NCBI GenBank assembly: GCA_036898135.1
Contig: CM072511.1
Location: 157,059,872-157,123,871, forward strand
Length of the DNA stretch: 64,000 nt
Direction of reading: 5' to 3'
Source of the DNA: Oncomelania hupensis
Taxonomy: Eukaryota > Mollusca > Gastropoda > Littorinimorpha > Pomatiopsidae
The notes below the pieces were generated by a model, which was not told the DNA's origin, ran no database searches, and was given only the letters and a program-made list of their open reading frames with translations. Below are positions 44,798-53,485 of the stretch, piece by piece. A program made the translations under genes and the position numbers. How positions within the stretch are numbered: the stretch's first letter is position 1; the number at the start of each line of letters is the position of its first letter.

Positions 44798-46433
44798 TGT
44801 CACGAAGAAAGGGATTTGGGGAAAGGGGGTAAGCTCTTAATCTCTAGCGCTGTGTTATCTCCTTTGATAGACTAACGTGCGATGACATTCCAGAGATTAA
44901 AGCAAGGCCAAATTAATAAGTGATAAATAGAGTAAAGACGAGGAGGAAAAGTAAATGTACTAGTTAAGAAATTCACAGTCAAAGGCCAGTCAAGGGAATT
45001 GCGATTTCTGTAACTATCTACTTTTAATAATTGAAAAGGGAGAGTCTAGGTCAAATTGTTCTATAGTGATTCATTGGCGTGGCGTCTCTAGTACTGAGTA
45101 GTCCGGTGATATTCGGGAAAGTCAATCTTATGGGTACTAGAGCTATCGTAGACTGATCACATCACAGGGTGAGAGAGTATCTGTATGGGGGCCAGAGTTT
45201 CTGTGATAATCTGGCGAGTGGGGGGTCTCTCAGGCTTGGGCACTTAGCTGTGGACTGCAGTGCGGCGAATTGTCCAGGATCCTCTGGATGGCTTGCCAGT
45301 GATGGTGCAAGCGTGGTTGGAAATATGCAGGTCAGTGGTCACGCGGGGATGACTCACGGATCACGAGTGCTAGTGGTGTTGTTGTGTTGTGGTACAGGCG
45401 TTGAACTTGGCTTACGTGGCTAGCCGGTTCAGAAATTGCGAAGTCCCAAATCACGCGTCTCATTGACCTCCCGGGTTGTTGGGGGCCTGCAGCGGGTCAG
45501 CGATTGGGAGATGATACCAGTCCGGGGCAATGCGTCCGGCACAGGAACCCGTCTGCAACGTGTACAGACGCTGTATCAGCTGGGGATAGGGATAATGCGA
45601 ATTCCGGGCCTGTTGTACAGTCACCCTTCTCAGAATTCAAATTGGTGTGACCGGTCAAGAGTTGAATCAGTGCACATACCAACAGTCAAACAATGCTACT
45701 AGATTTACTGGGCCAAAGTGGGGGTTACTGGCAGCCACTAGTAAAAGTACATTCGGCGCATTTAGGATGGGGATGGCAACAGGGCAAATATTTATACATC
45801 GGGAGGCATGGGGGAAAGCAATAATAGGGGTACAGGACAAATGGGTTGTAGGTCTGGGCCGTACTTGGGATTCTAATCTATAGGGAGGGGGTAGCATGGC
45901 ATGGGATATTTATACATGGGGCAACGGAGTATACAAGCATAAATTCAAACATGTCATGAGTTATGTACAAGGTAGAAAGTATGTGCAAGGGAGAAAACAC
46001 AAGTCATAGCAATACATCAAAGCAAATTATAAACATGGACCTACATACTGACAGGACGCATGAACATGATGGCGAACGACGGGTGATGGGGTTGCTATAT
46101 GACCACGAGTAAATTCCCTCTCTTACCTTGGTTTAAGACGGGTGGAAGCACAAGGATACTGACGAAACTCAGAGGTCGCTCGGTGATGGCGGCGTGGATT
46201 CGAACAGGTTGTGACTTCGAGGCAGGGAAGTTAGCATCTGACACTAAGCCTTGGTCAGTAGCAGACTTTAAGGCGATCCTGGGGGCGGGGCTTAAGAGAC
46301 TGTGCGAGCCTGCTAGGTAGTGATGGCTGGTCAAGAGGAATGATGGCTGGTTTGAAGCGATCGTCGCTGGCGGTGCGGGGTGGTCGAATGGTTGCAGCCG
46401 GGCCTCAGGGGTGCAATTGTCCGCCTCGTCACA
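44798..46433 (-). repeat. LTR 1 (3' LTR of copy 1)
   Basis: 1,636 bp, TGTCACGA at the left and TCGTCACA at the right, so on the minus strand it reads TGTGACGA...TCGTGACA. TATAAATA boxes on the minus strand lie at 45789-45796 and 45907-45914, and ATTAAA at 45023-45028 is a candidate poly(A) signal. This gives a U3-R-U5 order from right to left. Open frames inside the LTR (for example 45169-45423) recur in each LTR and are not genes. Confidence 0.92.
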
Positions 46434-46448
46434 GAGGCCCCCCCAAGG
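46434..46448 (-). other. Polypurine tract, copy 1
   Basis: Minus strand CCTTGGGGGGGCCTC directly abuts the TGTGACGA start of the 3' LTR, as expected for the plus-strand primer of an LTR retroelement. Confidence 0.85.
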
Positions 46449-46622
46449 GAAAAGGCGAGGACGTAGGACTCGACGAAGGCGCGGCCAATCAGCTCTGAGG
46501 TCGGCTGCCGGGTGCGACGATGGGTTGTGATGATCCGGGTGATGCGGGGCGATGCAGGGTTCCGGGTACGGTAGCGGATGCCCAAGGCTGGGGTCCGCGG
46601 AGCTGCCGGGTTTCGGCTACGG

Positions 46623-49017
46623 TTAGTGGGCGGCGGCAGGAATGAAGGCTGGGGCGTCGGCCCTCAGGGGCGACTCGATGGAGTCGGTGGCGGGGTGACG
46701 GCTGAGGAAGTCTGCGCCGTGGTTGTCTTTTCCAGGGATGTGTTCCAGCTGGAAAGAGTATGCCTGGAGCAGCAGAGCCCACCTCATTAGCCGGGCGTTG
46801 AGCGATTTGGATGTCGCCAGGAAGGAAAGCGGCTGATGATCCACTTGGACTGTAAAGTGCGAACCGTAGAGATACAGTTGGAACTTCTGGACTGCCCAGA
46901 CGAGGGCGAGACACTCCTTCTCCGAGGTGGCGTAGTTTTGTTCGGCCGGCTTGAGTTTCCGGCTGGCGTACGCGACGGGGAAGAGCGTCGGGGCGTCCGA
47001 GGAGTCCCGTTGGAGCAGAACGGCTCCGAGGCCTACGTCGCTGGCGTCTGTGCGCAGGACGAAGGGTTGTCCGTGGTTGGGGAGTCGTAGGACTGGCTGG
47101 GACGTCAGCTTGTCCTTGAGCTCCTGGAAGGCAGCTTCGCATTGCGGGGTCCAGATGACTCGGTCCGGTGCGGTTTTCCGGGTTAGGCTTGATAGTGGCG
47201 CGGCGATCCCGTTGTAGCCGGGTACAAACTTCTGATAGAAGCCACTCAGTCCCAGGAAGGACTGAACATCTTTCTTGGTCTTGGGGCGTGGCGCGTCTCG
47301 AAGGCGCTGGACGGTCTTTTCCAGAGGCCGGAGCTGTCCACGGCTGATGGTGTGGCCGAGAAATTCCAGCTCTTGATAGCCGAACTGGCATTTGGTCGGC
47401 CGGGCAGTAAGGCCAGCTTCTCTGAGGCGGCGCAAGAGTTGGCGCACCACTCGCAGGTGCTCCTCCCATGTCTCCGTTGCGACGAGTATGTCGTCCATAA
47501 AAGAGTGTATGAACGGACAGTGGAGGGGGTCCAACAGCTTCCGCATCATCGTGCTGAAAATACTTGGGGCATTGTGCAGACCAAACGGCAGAACGTTAAA
47601 TTCATAGTGGCCGTCCATCGTGCTGAAGGCTAGGTACTGGCGGGATGAAGGGTGCACGGGAATCTGATAAAAGCCTTTGCTCAGATCCACCCTGGAGAAG
47701 TATCGGGCGGATTGTAGCTTTGCGAACAAGTCCGTGGGGTCGGATAGGGGTCCGGGCACGAACTGGGTTACAAGGTTCAACTGCCGGAAGTCGATACAGA
47801 GGCGATGTTCTCCGCTGGGCTTCCGTGATAGAACTATTCCTGCGCTGTAGGGGGAACGGGAGGGAGCGATGACTCCGGCTTGTAGCAGAGCCTCTACTTC
47901 CGTTCTTACTACTTGCTGCTGGGAAAGTGGGACGGGGTACGGTTTCTGGCGGACGGGAGTGGGGTCCGTTAGGGTTAGTCGGACTTCTTCTAGGTCCGTC
48001 CTCCCAGGAATGTCGGTGAGGACTTCCCTGTGTTCTGCTACGATGGCGCGTAGCTGGTGTTGCTGGCCGGCGGGAAGTGAGGGGTCCAGAGAGACGTCCC
48101 GGAAGGATTCCTTCCCTTTTAGTGGAAATTCGGCGACGCCGGTCTCTGTGCCATCCACCTCGACGGCCAGCGCGACCGTGAGTAGTGAGTGGGAGTCTGG
48201 GGCGGGTGCAGGTTGCTCCAGGTACCGCTTGAGCAGATTGATGTGGTGGGTCCTGGGTTTTCCGCCTACCTCGATGCGGTAGGTGGTGCGCGAGAGCTTC
48301 TCGAGCACCGGGTAGGGTCCCTGCCAAGCTATGTCTAGCTTGTTCGTGCCGCTGGGGAGAAGCAGTAGGACTTGGTCTCCTACCTGTAGCTCTCGGTCCC
48401 GGGCGCGGCGGTTGTGGTAGCGGGCTTGTCGCTCTCTCGCCTTCTTCAGGTTGGCGGAGGCGGCTTTCCATGTTGCCTTGAGGGTTTCTTGTAGCTTCGT
48501 GACGTATTTTGTAGCGTCGACCGGTGCCTCGTCCAGTTTGGCGTCGGTCCAGCTACGTCGTAAGGCGGCTAGTGGTCCGGAAAGGGGTCTTCCGAAAAGC
48601 AGCGTGGAAGGCGTGTATCCGGTGGAGGTGTGCGGGGTCTCTCGATACGCGAAGAGCGCTGACGCGACGTATGTGTCCCACGCTTCCGGCTGTTCGTCGG
48701 CGATCTTGCGGATAATCGAGATAAGTGTCCCGTTTAGGCGCTCGACCTGTCCGTTGCTAGCGGGGTGGTAGGGTGGAGTCCGGATATGGCGGATGCGGAG
48801 TAGTTGAAAAACCTCCTGCATAAGTTTTCCGGTGAACTGGGACCCGTTGTCGGTCAGGATGTTGTCCGGGAATCCGACTCGAGTGAATATGGTGACGAGC
48901 GCGTCGGCGACTCGGGCGGCGTCGATCTTCGGTAGAGGAACGGCTTCGCACCACATCGAGCAGGCGTCGACGAGGGTTAGTAGGTACTGGTTCCGCTTCT
49001 TGGTCCGCGGGAGGGGT
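46623..49017 (-). pseudogene. pol: Copy 1 pol, 3' part: integrase core, RT, RNase H
   Basis: A 777-codon frame (start used 48956; coding continues upstream to the break near 49020). Residues: integrase core with ILTDNGSQFTG (D36) and NGQVERLNG (E72), spacing D-35-E. Integrase C-terminal GPY-type module around 200-245 (QGPYPVLEKL). RT from about 340, with RVDLSKGFYQIP (catalytic D424) and FMDD at 487-490. A tether/RNase H segment from about 590, with RTDASDVGLGAV (D637), EKECLALVWAV and VQVDHQPLSFL, ends HGADFLSRHP. Integrase preceding RT is the reverse of ordinary Ty3/gypsy. The first catalytic Asp lies just beyond a one-base deletion near 49021 (compare 55887), so integrase is split. RT and RNase H are uninterrupted. 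Confidence 0.92.
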
Positions 49018-49018
49018 C

Positions 49019-49522
49019 CTACAAGTCAACAGCCACTCGCTGGAAGGGCGTTCCGACAACGACGGTGGGGCTGATAGTGACCGGGACGGTGTGATGGCGG
49101 GGCGAGTATCGTTGGCACTGGCTACAGGACTTGACGTAGCGCTTCACGTCATCGGTCATCCCGGGCCAGTGATACTGAGCGCTGATTCGTAGGGTGGTCG
49201 CTCCGATGCCCATATGTCCGCTTAGGGGCATGCTATGGCCAAGTTCCAGGACTTGGGGGCGAAGTGTCGCAGGCACGACTAATTGAGTATGGTCGTCCTT
49301 CTGGCGGAAGAGGAGTCCGTCTTCGACGAAAAAGTCCCCGGACTTGGGTGGAGTGCGTGCGGCGGGAAGCTTTCCGTAGCACTTGCGGAGGGTGACGTCG
49401 CTTTCTTGGGCCTTCCGGATCTGTTCCGGCATCTGGTTGGGTATCGGAGGTGGAGTCGCGGCTGTTTTCGCCTGTGCGCGCGTCTGGACGGCGGCCATCG
49501 ATTCCACGGGCTGGGGCGGCAT
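49019..49522 (-). pseudogene. pol: Copy 1 pol: integrase zinc-binding domain
   Basis: In frame from MPPQPVESMAAV to FQRVAVDL (stop at the 49021 frameshift). It carries the HHCC zinc finger: H at 49237, H at 49216, and the Cys pair in CSQCQ near 49125-49115, with YHWPGMTDDVKRYV between. This domain multimerises integrase and binds LTR ends. A one-base deletion near 49527 (CATCCC versus CATCCCC in copy 2) separates it from the protease upstream. Confidence 0.88.
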
Positions 49523-49525
49523 CCC

Positions 49526-49900
49526 AAGAAAACGTATCGGCATCCTAAAATTAAGTCGTACAGGGGCTGGTCCATTACTGCAGCTTGAATGGTCCCCGTT
49601 ACGTATCGGCTGGTGACTTGGATCCGGGCTATAGGGAGCGTGGTGCTGGGTTGGGACGCGTCGGCCAACTTCAGGGTGATAGTCTCGCCGGTCAGGTCTT
49701 GTTCTCTGATGAGCGAGCGGCGGACGACGGCGTCGAAGGTAAGTCCAGTGTCGTAAAGACAGTGGGCTGGGCGATCGTTGACTGTCACTTGCTCGGTGAC
49801 GGCCGGTCGATCGGCGGGAGTAGCGACGGGGGTGACAGGGGTCCCGTCGGGGGTAACTTGGCGTAGGGCTAGTACGGTACCTTGTTTGCGACGCTGGTCG
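49526..49900 (-). pseudogene. pro: Copy 1 retroviral-type aspartic protease
   Basis: The active-site triad DTG is at 49752-49744, in CLYDTGLTFDAVV. About 68 residues later comes LYDLILGCRYVFLG with the conserved ILG (about 49551-49543). The enzyme would act as a homodimer to cut the gag-pol polyprotein. In this copy it is in frame with the zinc knuckle upstream, implying gag and pro are one reading frame. In copy 2 the DTG region is out of frame. Confidence 0.85.
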
Positions 49901-49914
49901 CTGATGCGTCGAAA

Positions 49915-50520
49915 ACATTTCTCCCGGGTGTGTCCTCTGCGTTGGCAGTAGCCGCAGTAGAGCTCTGTGCTCCGCTTCCCTGGCTCTGCTGTGAGGGTTG
50001 GGCGTCCTTTGGGCGGCGGTGGACGGTGGTTCGCCGGCGGGACTGGCCGGCGAGGCGGGTGGCGGGTATCTGGCGACGAGGGTGCGGGGGGATCACGGCG
50101 AGGCTGTCTGTCGTCGGGATGGGCGGTGAGGTATCGATCCGCGACGATGATCAAGTCTTCAAGGCGAGCGGCGCCTTGTTCGGCGGCGAATGTCCGGAGT
50201 TCCGCCGGCATTGTGCCTCGGAGTTGCTCGGCGAGCATCAACTCTAGTAATCCGTCATAGGTCCTGGGTTCGTCAGTTTGCTCAATCCATTTATCCCGTA
50301 GCGTAGCTAGACGGTCGGCAAACTGCGTGAACTTCTCCCCTCTCTCTCTCCGGGAGTTCCGGAAACTCTTGCGATAGTGCTCACCTGAGAGCTCAAAGCC
50401 ATGTAGTAGGGCTCTCTTGAGGGCGGGATAGTCTCCCTCCTCGGAAGTCGGTGTCTTGGCCAGAATCTCATAAGCCTTTCCCTTGAGGCCATGACTGAGC
50501 TTGCGATACCAGAACTGGGG
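49915..50520 (-). pseudogene. gag: Copy 1 gag: SCAN-like capsid and zinc knuckle
   Basis: From DPQFWYRKLSHGL through YRKSFRNSRRERGEKFTQF, LRDKWIEQ, LMLAEQLRGTMPAELR to IIVADRYLTAH. This pattern (FR..R...GE....A..L..L...W, then EQ....LP/MP.ELR) is that of SCAN domains and their gypsy capsid ancestors. A proline-rich linker and a CX2CX4HX4C nucleocapsid knuckle (CGYCQRRGHTREKC, 49956-49915) follow. The frame is cut on its 5' side by a two-base deletion near 50524 (CAACCG versus CAAGACCG in copy 2). Confidence 0.88.
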
Positions 50521-50521
50521 G

Positions 50522-51209
50522 TCAACCGTTTTCTCTCGCGACTCGCTCGAATCGGGCGAGATAGACTTCAATAGTTTCGTCCCGTTCGACGAATGGGTCC
50601 AGGGGGAAGTTCATCCCCGGAATCGGCGGGGGGGGGGGGGGTGCGGGTATTCCGGCGCTGGTGGCGAAGCTGGGGGCGATGAGCGAATAGTCTTCGCTAG
50701 CCGGCGATGCGATCCCTAAATCGCGGCGGTCGCGCTCAAGTTGGAGGAGTGCTTGGCGCCGTTCGAGCTCCCTGTCTTTTCTCTTCTCTTCGAGTGCCGC
50801 GACCCTCTCGTCCTCCTCCTTCTTCCTTGCGGCGGCCCTCTCCTCCTCTGCTATTCTCTCTTTCGCCTCCTCTCTTCTCCGCTCGGCGGCTCTCTCCTCC
50901 TCTGCAAGCTTCCGGGCGGCGGCCCGTTCCTCCGCGGCGAGGCGCTCTTTCTCTTCCTCTTTCCTCCGGGCGGCGGCCCGTTCCTCAGCGGCGAGGCGCT
51001 CTTTCTCCTCCTCCTTCTTCAGTGGCTCCTCTTTCTTCCTCCTGCCTCTTCGCATCTCGCTCTTTGGCCCTCTCCTCCCTCTTCACCTTTTCCTCTGCCA
51101 CGTCAGCCTCCACGTTCGCCAAGACGTAGTCTTTGAGTTCGGTGCCGGCGAGCCCTAAGCTCTCGCCAATACTCTTGTACTTAAGAGCAAGCTCTCCCCG
51201 GTCGGCCAT
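50522..51209 (-). pseudogene. gag: Copy 1 gag N-terminus: charged coiled coil
   Basis: Starts MADRGELALKYKSIGESLGL at 51209 and continues as about 120 residues of Glu/Arg/Lys/Ala heptad-like repeats (KERLAAEERAAARRKEEE pattern), then a proline run over a poly-G tract (50627-50641) and MNFPLDPFVERDETIEVYLARF. A small indel near 51023 (GTGGCTCC versus GTGCCGCTCC) splits it into two frames (50985-51209 and 50522-51055). The E/R-rich coiled coil before the capsid is shared by Gmr1-like gag proteins of other animals, as far as I recall; function is probably particle assembly. Confidence 0.8.
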
Positions 51210-51522
51210 GGTAAGAGAGGTAACTTACCCTGCAAAAGGTCCTAACCGGATGAGGGGTGCACCCGAGGGGTATACTGACGGAAAACAGGGGGGTGGGCTG
51301 GATGAGCTACGATGAAAACTGCAAAGGGGCGAATACAACACAACCACAAAGACAAAATGCAATCAATCAAAAAATCACAAAAAATGAACGCAAGAAAAAA
51401 GCCTGTTGAGAGATCACCACTCGGGAAAGCCAGTAAGGGACCTATGGGGCTATGCTAACTACTACTAGGCCTAGTGGGCTGGGTCCTATCTATACTGGGC
51501 TGGGGTGGAAATCTAGCTAAGT
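51210..51522 (-). other. 5' leader of copy 1
   Basis: Untranslated leader between the primer-binding region and gag. A-rich stretches (complement of 51340-51400) may hold packaging signals; no structure is demonstrable. Confidence 0.5.
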
Positions 51523-51653
51523 CCTAAGTCTAGTCAAGTTGGGATGGGAGCCTAAGTCTTTTGTCTCGTTGGTTGGAGGGGGATACCTAAGTCTTCTGGT
51601 CTCGTCGGGTTGGAGGGGGAAAACCTAAGTCTTTGGTCTCGTCGGGGTCGCCA
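51523..51653 (-). repeat. Leader repeat array ending in the primer-binding site, copy 1
   Basis: Four imperfect units each start CCTAAGTC(T) on the plus strand: 51523-51550, 51551-51585, 51586-51623, 51624-51653. The last three contain GTCTCGTYGG. The unit nearest the LTR ends in CCA and is the functional-looking primer-binding site, so the others are PBS-like decoys or remnants. The same array is present in copy 2. Confidence 0.75.
51637..51653 (-). other. Primer-binding site, copy 1
   Basis: Minus strand TGGCGACCCCGACGAGA lies 7 bases inside the 5' LTR end. It begins with TGG as expected for pairing with a tRNA CCA end. The complement GGGGTCGCCA resembles the 3' acceptor end of some animal tRNA-Arg (GTGGTCGCCA), so tRNA-Arg priming is a tentative suggestion. 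Confidence 0.65.
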
Positions 51654-51660
51654 AAATTAA

Positions 51661-53296
51661 TGTCACGAAGAAAGGGATTTGGGGAAAGGGGGTAAGCTCT
51701 TAATCTCTAGCGCTGTGTTATCTCCTTTGATAGACTAACGTGCGATGACATTCCAGAGATTAAAGCAAGGCCAAATTAATAAGTGATAAATAGAGTAAAG
51801 ACGAGGAGGAAAAGTAAATGTACTAGTTAAGAAATTCACAGTCAAAGGCCAGTCAAGGGAATTGCGATTTCTGTAACTATCTACTTTTAATAATTGAAAA
51901 GGGAGAGTCTAGGTCAAATTGTTCTATAGTGATTCATTGGCGTGGCGTCTCTAGTACTGAGTAGTCCGGTGATATTCGGGAAAGTCAATCTTATGGGTAC
52001 TAGAGCTATCGTAGACTGATCACATCACAGGGTGAGAGAGTATCTGTATGGGGGCCAGAGTTTCTGTGATAATCTGGCGAGTGGGGGGTCTCTCAGGCTT
52101 GGGCACTTAGCTGTGGACTGCAGTGCGGCGAATTGTCCAGGATCCTCTGGATGGCTTGCCAGTGATGGTGCAAGCGTGGTTGGAAATATGCAGGTCAGTG
52201 GTCACGCGGGGATGACTCACGGATCACGAGTGCTAGTGGTGTTGTTGTGTTGTGGTACAGGCGTTGAACTTGGCTTACGTGGCTAGCCGGTTCAGAAATT
52301 GCGAAGTCCCAAATCACGCGTCTCATTGACCTCCCGGGTTGTTGGGGGCCTGCAGCGGGTCAGCGATTGGGAGATGATACCAGTCCGGGGCAATGCGTCC
52401 GGCACAGGAACCCGTCTGCAACGTGTACAGACGCTGTATCAGCTGGGGATAGGGATAATGCGAATTCCGGGCCTGTTGTACAGTCACCCTTCTCAGAATT
52501 CAAATTGGTGTGACCGGTCAAGAGTTGAATCAGTGCACATACCAACAGTCAAACAATGCTACTAGATTTACTGGGCCAAAGTGGGGGTTACTGGCAGCCA
52601 CTAGTAAAAGTACATTCGGCGCATTTAGGATGGGGATGGCAACAGGGCAAATATTTATACATCGGGAGGCATGGGGGAAAGCAATAATAGGGGTACAGGA
52701 CAAATGGGTTGTAGGTCTGGGCCGTACTTGGGATTCTAATCTATAGGGAGGGGGTAGCATGGCATGGGATATTTATACATGGGGCAACGGAGTATACAAG
52801 CATAAATTCAAACATGTCATGAGTTATGTACAAGGTAGAAAGTATGTGCAAGGGAGAAAACACAAGTCATAGCAATACATCAAAGCAAAATTATAAACAT
52901 GGACCTACATACTGACAGGACGCATGAACATGATGGCGAACGACGGGTGATGGGGTTGCTATATGACCACGAGTAAATTCCCTCTCTTACCTTGGTTTAA
53001 GACGGGTGGAAGCACAAGGATACTACGAAACTCAGAGGTCGCTCGGTGATGGCGGCGTGGATTCGAACAGGTTGTGACTTCGAGGCAGGGAAGTTAGCAT
53101 CTGACACTAAGCCTTGGTCAGTAGCAGACTTTAAGGCGATCCTGGGGGCGGGGCTTAAGAGACTGTGCGAGCCTGCTAGGTAGTGATGGCTGGTCAAGAG
53201 GAATGATGGCTGGTTTGAAGCGATCGTCGCTGGCGGTGCGGGGTGGTCGAATGGTTGCAGCCGGGCCTCAGGGGTGCAATTGTCCGCCTCGTCACA
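51661..53296 (-). repeat. LTR 2 (shared: 5' LTR of copy 1, 3' LTR of copy 2)
   Basis: 1,636 bp. Compared with LTR 1 it shows an extra A near 52889 and a missing G near 53024, and I saw no substitution. It is bounded on its left by the copy 1 primer-binding region and on its right by the copy 2 polypurine tract. It therefore serves both copies. Confidence 0.92.
52652..52777 (-). promoter_or_regulatory. Duplicated TATA box in LTR 2
   Basis: Two TATAAATA boxes on the minus strand (52652-52659 and 52770-52777), each within a similar ATGTATAAATATYYS context, 118 bp apart. They would drive transcription of copy 1 toward lower coordinates. Equivalent pairs occur in LTR 1 and LTR 3. Confidence 0.55.
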
Positions 53297-53311
53297 GAGG
53301 CCCCCCCAAGG
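53297..53311 (-). other. Polypurine tract, copy 2
   Basis: Same CCTTGGGGGGGCCTC adjoining LTR 2 as in copy 1. Confidence 0.85.
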
Positions 53312-53485
53312 GAAAAGGCGAGGACGTAGGACTCGACGAAGGCGCGGCCAATCAGCTCTGAGGTCGGCTGCCGGGTGCGACGATGGGTTGTGATGATCCG
53401 GGTGATGCGGGGCGATGCAGGGTTCCGGGTACGGTAGCGGATGCCCAAGGCTGGGGTCCGCGGAGCTGCCGGGTTTCGGCTACGG

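Noticed and set aside
45169..45423. 84-codon frame repeated in LTRs 1 and 2
   Set aside because: It lies in the LTR, on the strand opposite to the element's transcription, is shortened by an indel in LTR 3, and has no recognised domain.
46489..47469. 326-codon Pro/Arg-rich frame, and its twin at 53352-54332
   Set aside because: Antisense-free shadow in another minus-strand frame of the RT/RNase H coding region; GC-rich coding DNA often leaves such frames open.
47602..48471. 289-codon Arg/Pro-rich frame
   Set aside because: Another frame of the integrase-RT region. It equals the out-of-frame stretch translated in copy 2.
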